DNA of 64,000 bases from Ornithinimicrobium faecis (GCF_023923225.1 NZ_CP099489.1:1364001-1428000); one strand, 5' to 3'. Numbered from the stretch's first letter, positions 26,925 through 35,111 are shown. Notes: generated by a model from the sequence alone, not told the origin. Program-made: numbers and translations.

Positions 26925-27785
26925 TCACCGCCTGGGTGAGTCCGGCACGGTCAGGTCCCCGAGCAGCTCTGCTGCAGGTCCCGGGCGCACCAGCCACATC
27001 AGGTGACTGCCGGGCAGCGTGCGCACGTCCCACGGGTTGTCCGGGGTCAGGGCGTCGCCCTCGCGAATCAGTCTGTCCTGCATGGCGAGCGGCATGCTGG
27101 TGTCGTCCTCCAGCCGCACGAACGTCCGGGGGACCGTGCCCCAGGTGTCGGCCTGCGCGCGGTCCGCGCTGGTGCCGACGTCGAGGTTCTCGTCCGGCTG
27201 GAAGGTGTTGAGCGCGGTCAGGAACTCCTCGTCGGTGCCGTCGGCCAGGAAGGCCTCCTTGAACGCGCCAAGGACTTCGGGGTCGGCGGAGCGGAAGTTG
27301 GTCCGGAGTAGCCCGAGCTCGGCCGGGTCCCCGACCAGGGCACCCATCAGCGCTGCGGCGTCGACGTCCGCCATCTCCGGCTCGGCGTAGTAGGCACCGA
27401 CCTCGAGATCCACCGGCGCCCAGGCCGAGACATAGACAAGGCGGTCGATCAGGTCCGGCCGGGCGTTCGCGACGGCGGTGACCGTCGCCCCGCCCCGGCT
27501 GTGGGCGAGCAGCACCGTCGGGCCGTGCTCCCTGGCTCGCTCGAGGGTCTCGATCACCCGGGCTGCGTTGTCCGCCAGGGTGACTCCCCGGATGGAGCCG
27601 GGGACCGCGCCGAGCTCGGCCAGGTCCTGCGGTGCCTGATACGACCGGGCATAGGTCGCCTCGAAGCCGTGGCCCGGCAGATCCACTGCGGCAGAGCGGT
27701 GTCCGCGCAGCGCCAGCTCGGCCTGCAGCGGTGCGAAGAGGAAGGAGTTGGAGAAGGCCCCGTGGACCAGGACGAAGGTAGTCAC
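26925..27785 (-). CDS. Alpha/beta hydrolase (EstC-like esterase)
   Basis: A 286-residue alpha/beta hydrolase. It begins TTFVLVHGAF, with the HG oxyanion motif; the nucleophile elbow is AHSRGGATV, and PGSHLMWLVRP near the end provides the His. This matches plant-esterase-like and EstC families. The GTG at 27785 is chosen because relatives start directly at the first beta strand; an ATG at 27821 would add 12 residues. No clear ribosome site exists for either. A 15-bp perfect inverted repeat lies 52-91 bp upstream. Ester substrate unknown. Confidence 0.82.
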   Translation of the reverse strand: MTTFVLVHGAFSNSFLFAPLQAELALRGHRSAAVDLPGHGFEATYARSYQAPQDLAELGAVPGSIRGVTLADNAARVIETLERAREHGPTVLLAHSRGGATVTAVANARPDLIDRLVYVSAWAPVDLEVGAYYAEPEMADVDAAALMGALVGDPAELGLLRTNFRSADPEVLGAFKEAFLADGTDEEFLTALNTFQPDENLDVGTSADRAQADTWGTVPRTFVRLEDDTSMPLAMQDRLIREGDALTPDNPWDVRTLPGSHLMWLVRPGPAAELLGDLTVPDSPRR

Positions 27786-27836
27786 CGCGACAAGGTAACG
27801 GCCCGGGAGATGGCATGCCACGGAGTTAAAGGCTTC

Positions 27837-27876
27837 GACGTGACATTGGTGTCCTGAGGTGCACCAATGTCACGTC
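27837..27876. promoter_or_regulatory. Perfect 15-bp inverted repeat upstream of hydrolase
   Basis: GACGTGACATTGGTG (27837-27851) is perfectly mirrored by CACCAATGTCACGTC (27862-27876) with a 10-nt spacer. It lies between two minus-strand genes, upstream of the hydrolase and 92 bp past the end of the oxidoreductase gene. It may be an operator for a dimeric regulator or a factor-independent terminator; there is no immediate T run (TTT occurs several bases later on the minus strand). Confidence 0.6.
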
Positions 27877-27967
27877 CCCCACATGCACCCTCGGAGGAGG
27901 GGGTCAGAGCGGGTCGATCAGCGGCCCTCGACCTCGACGCCAGGGCCAGAGGAAGTCACCTGCCACC

Positions 27968-28939
27968 TCACGCGGAGGCGACGGTGATCACCACGTTGCC
28001 GACCTTGCGACCCGACTCGACATAGCGGTGGGCTGCTGCGATGTCCTCCAGGTCGTAGGTGCGGTCGATCACGGGCCGGAACGTCCCCGCCTCGAGGTGA
28101 TCGCGGATCTCCTCCACCACCGCCTGGCTGTCCTCGGGGAACGGGAAGACCACGCGGCGGTGGCCGCGGCGCACCGTGCCGACCAGGGAGAGCGGCAGGT
28201 TCTGCCAGCCGGGGCCGAGCTCGGAGGAGACATAGACGCCGTCGGGTCGCAGCAGCCGGCGGCAGCGACCGAACGAGCTCTTGCCGACGGCGTCGAACAC
28301 GAGGTGGAACTGTTTGGGCAGCTGCGTGAAGTCCTCCCTCGTGTAGTCCACGACGTGCTGAGCGCCGAGCCCACGGACCAGGTCCAGGTGCTCGGTGGCG
28401 CACACCGCCGTCACCGCGACGCCCATGGCGGTGAGCTGCTGCACTGCCGCAGAGCCGATCCCGCCGGTGGCGCCGTTGACCAGGACCTCGTCGCCGGGCC
28501 GGACCCCCGCCCGGCGCAGCCCAGAGCGGGCGTAGTGGAACCCCTCGGTCGCGGCGGCCGCCTCGGTCAGGGAGAGGTTCGCCGGGACAGTGGCGACCGA
28601 GGAGGTCTGGTGCGCCACGGCATACTCCGCATGTGCCCCGAAGCGGCCCTCGCAATAGCCGAAGACCAGGTCACCCACGGCGAACTGGTCGACCCCCGCG
28701 CCCGTGCTGACCACCTCGCCGGCGAACTCGGTGCCCAGGATGGTGCGCTTGGGTCGGCGCAGGCCGGTGAGCGACCTCATGAAGAAGGGTCGGGCGGCGC
28801 GATAGGCGCAGTCGGTGCGGTTGACCGTGGTCGCTGCCACGCGGATGAGGAGCTCGCCAGCACCGGGCTGGGGGACGGGCACGTCCGTGACCGTGACGAC
28901 CTCGGGTGGGCCGTAGTTGGTGTTCACGGCTGCGCGCAC
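27968..28939 (-). CDS. NAD(P)-dependent zinc-independent alcohol dehydrogenase / quinone oxidoreductase
   Basis: A 323-residue MDR-superfamily protein. The N-terminal GroES-like domain reads VTVTDVPVPQPGAGELLIRV, and the cofactor motif is VNGATGGIGSAAVQQL. The Cys/His set of zinc alcohol dehydrogenases is not present in full, so a quinone oxidoreductase or enone reductase role is more likely. Start ATG at 28939. It is followed in the same direction by the hydrolase at 26925-27785, separated by 182 bp with an inverted repeat, so they are probably separate transcripts. Confidence 0.86.
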   Translation of the reverse strand: MRAAVNTNYGPPEVVTVTDVPVPQPGAGELLIRVAATTVNRTDCAYRAARPFFMRSLTGLRRPKRTILGTEFAGEVVSTGAGVDQFAVGDLVFGYCEGRFGAHAEYAVAHQTSSVATVPANLSLTEAAAATEGFHYARSGLRRAGVRPGDEVLVNGATGGIGSAAVQQLTAMGVAVTAVCATEHLDLVRGLGAQHVVDYTREDFTQLPKQFHLVFDAVGKSSFGRCRRLLRPDGVYVSSELGPGWQNLPLSLVGTVRRGHRRVVFPFPEDSQAVVEEIRDHLEAGTFRPVIDRTYDLEDIAAAHRYVESGRKVGNVVITVASA

Positions 28940-28948
28940 GAGACAACT

Positions 28949-29815
28949 CTATCGATCGACCGCATCGGGGTCGCCCGACTGCTGGCCCTGCTGCGCCTCC
29001 GCCTGCTTCGACTGGGAGAACATGAGCCAGGCGCCGACGAGCTCGAAGACGCCGACACCCAGGAACAGCCAGGTGAGCATCCCGGTGTCGCCTTCGGAGA
29101 CGCGCATCAGGCCGATCGCGGAGACGATCGCGCCGAAGATCACATAGAACCAGCCCCGCCGCCGCAGCGCCGCAGGCTGGCGTCGCTCCTCCAGGAGCTG
29201 CTGACGGCGCTCCTGGATGAGGCGGGCACGCTCCGCCCGAGGGTCCAGGGGGCCGTCCTGGTCGGCATCGTCCACGATCTCGCCCTCGACCGGGGCTGCT
29301 GTCAGTCCGTCGGGATGCGCGGCATCCTCGTTGACGGTGTTGGCAGTGTGGTCGGCCCAGAGGTCGTCCCGGTCGGTGACCTCGGACAGCGACGCCTGCC
29401 CAGCCTCGTCGTCGAAACTGCCGTCGAAGGTGTCGCCCACCTGCGGGTCGTAGGCCTCGTAGCCGGTTTCGGCGGCGACGATCTCCACCGCCTGGCGGAC
29501 CAGGTCGAGCACCGGGTCGGACGGGCCGCCGTAGGGCGCGGAGACCGAGGCAGCCCGGTCATAGAGGTCCACGCGCAACCCGCTGTCCCGCGTCTGGAAC
29601 TCGCCGAACACATCCCCGGTGAGGTCCTCGGCAGCCCAGGTCCGCACCGGCTCGGTGAGTCCGTCACGCAGACGGGCCTCGATGCGACGGAAGCTGGCGA
29701 CCCCACGGTTGAGTGTCGTCAGGTCCATCTCCGGGCTGTCGGCCTCGTCCGCGGCCAGGACCTCGTCCCAGTCCTGTCCGGCCGTGCGGGGATAGAGGAG
29801 GATCTCGTAACTCAT
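28949..29815 (-). CDS. Hypothetical protein with C-terminal membrane segments
   Basis: A 288-residue protein I do not recognise as a named family. Residues 1-115 form a soluble domain beginning MSYEILLYPRTAGQDWDEVL; a long acidic, probably disordered stretch follows (about residues 125-195, rich in Asp and Glu); then a charged helix (RARLIQERRQQLLEERRQ) and two membrane segments (FYVIFGAIVSAIGLM and TWLFLGVGVFELVGAWLMF). The soluble part is probably cytoplasmic. It ends 9 bp before the oxidoreductase start, so the two may be co-transcribed. It is divergent from the PadR gene. Confidence 0.75.
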   Translation of the reverse strand: MSYEILLYPRTAGQDWDEVLAADEADSPEMDLTTLNRGVASFRRIEARLRDGLTEPVRTWAAEDLTGDVFGEFQTRDSGLRVDLYDRAASVSAPYGGPSDPVLDLVRQAVEIVAAETGYEAYDPQVGDTFDGSFDDEAGQASLSEVTDRDDLWADHTANTVNEDAAHPDGLTAAPVEGEIVDDADQDGPLDPRAERARLIQERRQQLLEERRQPAALRRRGWFYVIFGAIVSAIGLMRVSEGDTGMLTWLFLGVGVFELVGAWLMFSQSKQAEAQQGQQSGDPDAVDR

Positions 29816-29880
29816 CGCCCCATCCTGTCAAGCACGGTGCGATGCGAGCGCATTGGCCACCCCGTGACATTGATGTGTGA

Positions 29881-29910
29881 TTGACAATGCTGTGTGACAC
29901 ACACTATTGT
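29881..29910 (+). promoter_or_regulatory. PadR promoter with overlapping operator; leaderless start
   Basis: TTGACA (29881-29886), an 18-bp spacer and TATTGT (29905-29910) form a good -35/-10 pair ending 7 nt before the ATG at 29918, so the transcript is probably leaderless. Within it, ACAAT-N2-TGTGT and ACACA-N2-ATTGT (29884-29910) form an imperfect palindrome that would be a natural autoregulatory PadR site. Confidence 0.6.
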
Positions 29911-29917
29911 TTCACTC

Positions 29918-30259
29918 ATGACCACAGAGGAGACGCTGGCCACGCACGGCCAGGAGTTGCGGCGGGGGACTGTCGTCCTGGCAGCGCTCGCGAGCCTCGC
30001 GGAGCCGCGTTACGGCTATGCCCTGCTCGAGCATCTCGCCGATGCGGGCATCGAGGTCGAGGGCAACACCCTCTATCCGCTGCTGCGCCGACTCGAGAAA
30101 CAGGGCCTGCTCACCAGCGAGTGGAACACCGACGAGAGCCGGCCACGCAAGTTCTATGTGCTCACCGCCGAGGGCCGGGACGTCCTCGCCGCGCTCACGC
30201 AGGAGTGGAGCGCCCTCAACACCGCCCTCCAGGCCCTCACCACCAGGGGAACATCATGA
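29918..30259 (+). CDS. PadR family transcriptional regulator
   Basis: A 113-residue winged-helix repressor of the PadR family. It shows YGYALLEHLADAGIEVEGNTLYPLLRRLEKQGLLTS with the characteristic NTLYPLLRRLE recognition region and the wing RKFYVLTAEG. The ATG at 29918 is preferred over an in-frame GTG at 29894 because the latter lies inside the -10 region. No ribosome site precedes it. Its stop overlaps the ATG of the membrane protein that follows, the usual PadR/HAAS-domain arrangement, in which the regulator controls its partner. Confidence 0.92.
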   Translation: MTTEETLATHGQELRRGTVVLAALASLAEPRYGYALLEHLADAGIEVEGNTLYPLLRRLEKQGLLTSEWNTDESRPRKFYVLTAEGRDVLAALTQEWSALNTALQALTTRGTS

Positions 30260-31224
30260 CGTCACTGACCGACCGCTATGTCCACGCCGTCACCGCACAA
30301 CTGCCCGAGGCGCAGCGCGAGGACATCGCCCTGGAGCTGCGCGGCACCATCGAGGACACCGTCGCCGCGAACCCCGAGCCGGACCAGGCCGAGGCCGAGC
30401 GGCAGGCACTGCGCGACCTGGGGCACCCGACCGCGCTGGCGGACAGCTATCGCGGCACGGGTCAGCACCTGATCGGGCCGCGCTTCTTCCCGGCCTGGCT
30501 GCGCACCCTGAAGACGCTCCTGGCGTGGGTGCCCGCCCTGGTGGCCGTCCTGATGGTCGCCCTGGGCCTGCTCGATGAGGACCCTCCCGGCAACATCGTC
30601 GGCACGGCGGTCACCACAGCCCTGTTTGCCGCGCTGCAGATTGCCTTCTGGGTGACCCTCGGCTTCGCCATCGCCGAGCGCACCGACGCCGGGGGAGAGG
30701 CGATGGATGCGCTCGGGGTCGACCAGGGCGACTGGGACCCCGCGGACCTGCCCGAGCCCCAGAAGCGGCAGGTCACGTGGGGCGACGCCATCTGGTCGGT
30801 GATCCTCAACGCCTTCCTCCTCACGCTGTTGGTCCTGCCGGTCCGTCTCGGCGGGTCCATCGATGGCTTCGCGTGGGGTCAGATCTTCACCGACACGGCC
30901 TACTCACTGCGCTGGGTCCTGGCGGCAGGAATGGCCGCCAGCCTGTTGGCCAGCGTCTATGTGCTGGCCCGCGGGCACTGGACCCGGCTCACCGCGATCG
31001 TCAACCTGGTCGGCATGCTGGTGTTCACCGCGCCGATCGTCTGGCTCGCGGCCCGCAACGAACTGTATGCCTGGGAGACACTGCCGCTCGAGTGGGTCCG
31101 CGACTCCGCTGGCAACCTTGAGGTCAACGAGCCGGTCACGCTGGGGGCCACGATCGTGGTCGTCGTGGGCATCCTGCTCTGGGAGGCCTTCGACACCTTC
31201 CGCAAGGCGGCCCGCACCCCCTGA
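30256..31224 (+). CDS. HAAS-domain membrane protein, PadR partner
   Basis: A 322-residue protein. Residues 1-75 resemble the HAAS/permease-prefix domain (YVHAVTAQLPEAQREDIALELRGTIED, then ALRDLGHPTALADSYRG), which in other proteins accompanies PadR regulators. The rest has about six membrane segments, for example LLAWVPALVAVLMVALGLL and WSVILNAFLLTLLVLPV. The ATG overlaps the PadR stop. It probably acts as a membrane sensor or partner whose level is set by PadR; transport activity is not evident. Confidence 0.82.
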   Translation: MTSLTDRYVHAVTAQLPEAQREDIALELRGTIEDTVAANPEPDQAEAERQALRDLGHPTALADSYRGTGQHLIGPRFFPAWLRTLKTLLAWVPALVAVLMVALGLLDEDPPGNIVGTAVTTALFAALQIAFWVTLGFAIAERTDAGGEAMDALGVDQGDWDPADLPEPQKRQVTWGDAIWSVILNAFLLTLLVLPVRLGGSIDGFAWGQIFTDTAYSLRWVLAAGMAASLLASVYVLARGHWTRLTAIVNLVGMLVFTAPIVWLAARNELYAWETLPLEWVRDSAGNLEVNEPVTLGATIVVVVGILLWEAFDTFRKAARTP

Positions 31225-31230
31225 ACCACA

Positions 31231-32148
31231 ATGGGCCGTATGCCGTCCGCCCAGTCTCCCCTGCCGCTGCGGTTGGCGTGGGGGGACTGGGCGCTGCTGG
31301 TCAGTGTGGCGGTGACCTGGGGTTCCTCGTTCTGGCTGATCAAGATCGGTCTGGAGGACTTTCCGCCGGAGACCGTGGCGTGGCTGCGGATCCTCCTGGG
31401 GGCGCTGGCCCTCACGGTGATCCCCGGATCCTGGAGGCCGTTGCGTCACCCCAGTGACTGGCGGGGCATCACGCTGCTCGGCGTGATCTGGATGGCGCTG
31501 CCGTTCGTCCTGTTCACCGTGGCCGAGCAGCACATCTCCTCCGCGTTGGCGGGCATGATCAATGGTGCGACACCGCTGGTCACGACTGTCTTCGCGGTCC
31601 TGCTGTTCGGGCACGCCCTGGGGCCGCGCCTGGTCGGTGGCCTTGCCGTCGGTTTCGTCGGGGTGCTGATCATCGGCCTGCCCAACGTGGAGGGCGCTGC
31701 CAGCCTCGCTGGCGTGGCCATGGTGTTGCTGGCTGTCACCTGTTATGGCCTGTCGTTCAACATCTCGGGCCCGCTCCAGGCGCGCAACGGTGCGCTGCCG
31801 GTCATCTGGCGCATTCAGTTGGTCGCCCTCGTGGTGTCCACCGCCTATGGCGCTCCGGGCCTGGCGGACTCGACCCCGACCCTGACGGGCGTGCTGGCGA
31901 TGGTCGCCCTGGGCTCACTCGGCACCGGCCTGGGCTTCGTGCTGTTCGCGATCCTGGTGGGCCGTGTCGGAGCCCCGCGGGCGGCGATCAACAACTACCT
32001 GGTGCCCGTGGTGGCTCTCGTGCTCGGCGCCGGCCTGGCGGGGGAGTCGGTCGCGCCGCTGTCCGTTGCGGGCATCGCTCTCGTGCTGGTCGGGGCTTAT
32101 GTCGCGACATCCAGCGGCCGGCGGCGAGTGCCACCGACGCCTGGCTGA
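31231..32148 (+). CDS. EamA/DMT family transporter
   Basis: A 305-residue inner-membrane protein with two EamA repeats and ten expected membrane helices. It begins with WGSSFWLIKIGL, followed by VAWLRILLGALAL, the typical first half, and ends with IVGRVGAPRAAINNYLVPVVALVLG in the second half. Such proteins export amino acids or other metabolites. It starts 6 bp after the PadR partner, so it may share the transcript. An alternative ATG lies three codons downstream. Convergent with the next gene. Confidence 0.87.
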   Translation: MGRMPSAQSPLPLRLAWGDWALLVSVAVTWGSSFWLIKIGLEDFPPETVAWLRILLGALALTVIPGSWRPLRHPSDWRGITLLGVIWMALPFVLFTVAEQHISSALAGMINGATPLVTTVFAVLLFGHALGPRLVGGLAVGFVGVLIIGLPNVEGAASLAGVAMVLLAVTCYGLSFNISGPLQARNGALPVIWRIQLVALVVSTAYGAPGLADSTPTLTGVLAMVALGSLGTGLGFVLFAILVGRVGAPRAAINNYLVPVVALVLGAGLAGESVAPLSVAGIALVLVGAYVATSSGRRRVPPTPG

Positions 32149-32181
32149 GACTGCCTGTCGGCATTGACACGGATGCGCCGC

Positions 32182-33432
32182 CTATGCCTCGAGGCGGGTC
32201 ACGCTGCCGCGGTCGCCATCGACGCGGACCGTTGTGCCGTCCCGGAGCACCTGCGTCGCGTCGGGGACTGCGACGACCGCGGGCAGCCCGATCTCGCGCG
32301 CCACGATGGCGGCGTGGGACAGCAGCCCACCGTGCTCGGTGACGACTGCCCCCGCGAAGCCGAACAGGGGAGTCCAGGCAGGGTCGGTGTGCTCGCAGAC
32401 CAGGACGTCTCCAGGCGAGACCCGGCGGAAGTCGGCGACACCGGCGATCACCCGGACCGGCCCGGTCGCAGTGCCGGGGCTGGCCGCGATGCCGTGGAGC
32501 TCGCCGGCCGGGTGCGCGCGGGCCAGGTGACCCGGTGGCAGGGCGGTGGTGATCGGGCGGGCCTGCAGGACGTGGATCTGCTCGCCGGTGATCGCCCACT
32601 CGAGGTCGGCCGGGCCGCCGAGGAGCAGGGAGACCTGTTGACCCAGGCGGCACAGGGCAAGCACCTGCGCGTCAGTGAGGCACAGCTGTCCGCGCTCATC
32701 GTCGGACAGTGGTCGCCGCCTCAGCCGATCGCCGACCCGGTCCGAGCGGTGCGACGTCGTGCCCATGACGCGGTCGCTGATGCCCTGATCATCGACGGTC
32801 CAGGAGTCGGGCGTGACCTGTCCGTTGACGAGCTGATCACCGAGGCCGGGGGTCGCCTCGATGACGGTGGCGTCGCCGGTGAACAGCACTCCGGAGACGT
32901 CGGCGTCGACGAAGGTCTGCACGAGCACTGCCATTTCTGGCGGACCCGCGCGCGAGGCCGGGCCCGAGCTCGTTCCCGGCCCTGTGCCCGTTCCCGGGCC
33001 TGCGCTCGGAGTCCCGCCACCGCTGGAGCCCCGACCTGCTCGATAGGCCAGCGCACGGTCCGACCAGAGCGAGGCCCAGCACCGCAGCACGGCACGGGAC
33101 GCGGCCTCGGTGCCCACCACTGCGAGGACCGAGTCGTGCTGCCCCGCAGCGGATGCCGCCGCACCGTCCTCCGTGGTGGCCGAGGAGCGCACGGCGACCG
33201 GAGCAGACACACCGCCGATGCGTCGCAGGCCGACCTCGAGCTGCGCGAGCAGATCATCGTCGAGTGTGCTGCCCTGGTGGCGACGGAAGACACCGGTGGG
33301 GATGACGAAGCCCGCGGGCACGTCCACTCCGGATCTGACCAGCTGGGCCAGGCTCGCGGCCTTCCCACCCACGATGGCAGGGTCGGTGGCCGCGAGGTCA
33401 CCCAGGTCCACGAGATCATTCACGGCTGACAC
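32182..33432 (-). CDS. Short PEP-utilizing-type protein (ATP-grasp + phosphohistidine swivel domain)
   Basis: A 416-residue relative of PEP synthase and rifampicin phosphotransferase. Residues 1-290 match the PPDK N-terminal ATP-grasp domain (GGKAASLAQLVRSG, VAVRSSATTEDG, DADVSGVLFTGD, GLGDQLVNGQVTPDSW). Residues 320-416 form the swivelling domain with GGLLSHAAIVAREIGLPAVV and the candidate phospho-acceptor His373. The large middle or C-terminal substrate domain of PEP synthase (about 800 aa) and rifampicin phosphotransferase (about 860 aa) is absent. A Gly/Ser/Pro/Thr-rich insert lies about residues 142-165. It overlaps the histidine-phosphatase gene by 17 bp and ends a four-gene operon. Confidence 0.85.
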   Translation of the reverse strand: MSAVNDLVDLGDLAATDPAIVGGKAASLAQLVRSGVDVPAGFVIPTGVFRRHQGSTLDDDLLAQLEVGLRRIGGVSAPVAVRSSATTEDGAAASAAGQHDSVLAVVGTEAASRAVLRCWASLWSDRALAYRAGRGSSGGGTPSAGPGTGTGPGTSSGPASRAGPPEMAVLVQTFVDADVSGVLFTGDATVIEATPGLGDQLVNGQVTPDSWTVDDQGISDRVMGTTSHRSDRVGDRLRRRPLSDDERGQLCLTDAQVLALCRLGQQVSLLLGGPADLEWAITGEQIHVLQARPITTALPPGHLARAHPAGELHGIAASPGTATGPVRVIAGVADFRRVSPGDVLVCEHTDPAWTPLFGFAGAVVTEHGGLLSHAAIVAREIGLPAVVAVPDATQVLRDGTTVRVDGDRGSVTRLEA

Positions 33433-34015
33433 CGGGCCAGGTGAACTCGGCCGGCAGGTGCGACTGGTCGTTGACCATGTGCACGGCAGGTGGCTCGCCC
33501 CGGGTGTGCTCGATCACGGTCACCCCGGTGTTGGCCATCCAGGTCAGTGACAGCCACGACTGCGGAGGTGCGCCGAGGGCGTCGCGCACGAGCCAGGCGA
33601 TCGGATAGGCGTGGGTCACCAGGACCTCGTGCGTGGAGCGCGCGCCGGGCGCAGGCGGAGTGGCAAAGCGCGCGGTGAGTTGGTCCGCGAGTTGTCGGCC
33701 CGCCCGGGCCTCGCCCGCGTCATAGCCGTCGAAGAAGCCCTCCCAGCTGCTGCCGGAGACCTGCTCGCGAGTGGGAACGTGGGGCACGTGGTCGATCAGT
33801 TCACCGGCCTCGTCGACGAGCGGCACCTCCAGGTGCTCGGCGATGACGGCAGCACTGTCACGGGCCCGACTCAGGGGCGAGTGCCAGACCACGTCGATGG
33901 GCTGGTTCGCGAGTCGGCGCCCGAGGTGATGGCACTGCTCTCGACCCTGGTCAGTGAGTTGGCCGAGCGGATCTGCGAGACCGTGCCGCACGGCATACAG
34001 GGTCCGGGTCGCCAT
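33416..34015 (-). CDS. Histidine phosphatase family protein
   Basis: A 199-residue phosphatase of the phosphoglycerate-mutase/SixA branch. The catalytic RHG motif is in LYAVRHGLAD near the N terminus, with supporting SPLSRARDSA and the second His in LVTHAYPIAWL. It is cytosolic. Its position between a putative regulator and a phosphohistidine-swivel protein, with a 17-bp overlap with the latter, suggests it may act on a phosphorylated partner or product; this is inference. A generic metabolite phosphatase is the alternative. Confidence 0.88.
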   Translation of the reverse strand: MATRTLYAVRHGLADPLGQLTDQGREQCHHLGRRLANQPIDVVWHSPLSRARDSAAVIAEHLEVPLVDEAGELIDHVPHVPTREQVSGSSWEGFFDGYDAGEARAGRQLADQLTARFATPPAPGARSTHEVLVTHAYPIAWLVRDALGAPPQSWLSLTWMANTGVTVIEHTRGEPPAVHMVNDQSHLPAEFTWPGVSRE

Positions 34016-34018
34016 GAC

Positions 34019-34678
34019 TCACCCGGCCGTTCGGCCGCGCGCCAGGCCCAGGCTGGACAGCAGATCCTGGTGGACCTCGGCCCACACCGCGTGACACGAC
34101 AGCAGCCCGACGCCGGTGACCCACCGCAGCCCCTCGCCCCGCGCCCGGTCGAGGGCGGCGGAGAACTGGAAGGGATAGCGGCCGAACCGGGGGAGGGCCA
34201 CCACCAGATCCGCCAACGCGCTGCGCAGGTCGTCCCCGGACTGTGTGAGGTCGGCCAGCAGGGCCCCGACTGCGGCGTCGTCCGCACCCCCGAACCCGGT
34301 CGTTGTCGCCAAGGTCGACTGGAGCTGCCACTGTGCCACCCGCTCGACGAACGGGCCGTTGATCTGCTCGAAGCGCTCCAGGGCCGCGCTCAGCACGGCG
34401 CGGGCGTCGGCGGCCTGCACCTCCTGGCTGAGCAGGCGGGCGACCTGGACAGACCCGGACTCCGTCAGCACCCAACCGCCGACATCGGCGAGCCTGAATT
34501 GCTCCACCAGCCCATCCGCGGCGGCCTGCTCCAGCACCTCACGCACCTGGTGCTCGCCGAGGAGAGCGCGGTCGAGCACCGCGCCCTCGTCCGCGACACC
34601 GGTCAACCGCACGGCTTGGAGGATGAGCAGCTCGGCCCGCTCGGAGGTGCTCAAGGGCGCGTTTGTGGGGGCGCTCAT
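34019..34678 (-). CDS. Putative winged-helix protein, function unknown
   Basis: A 219-residue protein. Residues 10-80 look like a winged helix (SERAELLILQAVRLTG, VREVLEQAAADGLVEQF, GGWVLTESG); the remainder is helical with VLSAALERFEQINGPFVERVAQWQ and LSSLGLARG. The ATG at 34678 overlaps the stop of the preceding small HTH gene. It ends 3 bp before the phosphatase start. I do not recognise a named family; a transcription factor or ligand-sensing partner is plausible. Confidence 0.75.
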   Translation of the reverse strand: MSAPTNAPLSTSERAELLILQAVRLTGVADEGAVLDRALLGEHQVREVLEQAAADGLVEQFRLADVGGWVLTESGSVQVARLLSQEVQAADARAVLSAALERFEQINGPFVERVAQWQLQSTLATTTGFGGADDAAVGALLADLTQSGDDLRSALADLVVALPRFGRYPFQFSAALDRARGEGLRWVTGVGLLSCHAVWAEVHQDLLSSLGLARGRTAG

Positions 34679-35061
34679 CGGGTGAGGCCCTCGGGGCGTT
34701 GCGAGACGCGTTGATAACGCTGCTGCGCCGCTTGGGGTGTGCGCACGCCGAGCGCCTCGGCCACCTGGGGCCAGGTCCAGCCCTCGGCGCGTGCGGTGAA
34801 GAGCAGTGCTGTCTCCAGCGTGTCCACGGACGCCCGCGCCGCATCGATCAGGGTCAGCGCAGCCGCCAACTCGTGGGCTGACGCCGAGCCGACCTGCTGG
34901 TTGGCGCGCCACAGCGCGAACCTGAGCAGGAGGACGTCGTCGGCCGGCTCCTTCGGGTGCTGCCACGGCATCGTCGGCAGGTTGCGTGCTCCCGCGCCGA
35001 CCAGGGTCTGCCGGGCGACTTCCTGGGCGTCGGGGACATGACGGCCGCTGGTGTGGTCCAT
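34675..35061 (-). CDS. Small HTH DNA-binding protein
   Basis: A 128-residue protein. The C-terminal half has an HTH-like segment GWTWPQVAEALGVRTPQAAQQRYQRV; the middle is helical (LLLRFALWRANQQVG, ALTLIDAARASVDTLETALLF). The ATG at 35061 has no ribosome site in front; it is the first gene of the four-gene operon and a 35-bp palindromic region lies 16-50 bp upstream. It is probably the autoregulator of the operon. Confidence 0.75.
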   Translation of the reverse strand: MDHTSGRHVPDAQEVARQTLVGAGARNLPTMPWQHPKEPADDVLLLRFALWRANQQVGSASAHELAAALTLIDAARASVDTLETALLFTARAEGWTWPQVAEALGVRTPQAAQQRYQRVSQRPEGLTR

Positions 35062-35076
35062 GACGGCCAGTCTGCG

Positions 35077-35111
35077 ACATCAACACGTCGTTGTCAACAG
35101 TCTGTTGATGT
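35077..35111. promoter_or_regulatory. Operator-like palindrome upstream of HTH operon
   Basis: ACATCAACA (35077-35085) and TGTTGATGT (35103-35111) form a perfect 9-bp inverted repeat with a 17-bp spacer. Inside it, TTGTCAACA adds a third related half-site and gives a minus-strand TTGACA (35097-35092) that could be the -35. It is the probable operator of the operon that begins at 35061. Confidence 0.55.

Noticed and set aside
32182..33432. Rifampicin phosphotransferase assignment
   Set aside because: The protein has the ATP-grasp and swivel domains but lacks the large antibiotic-binding domain, so resistance function is not supported.
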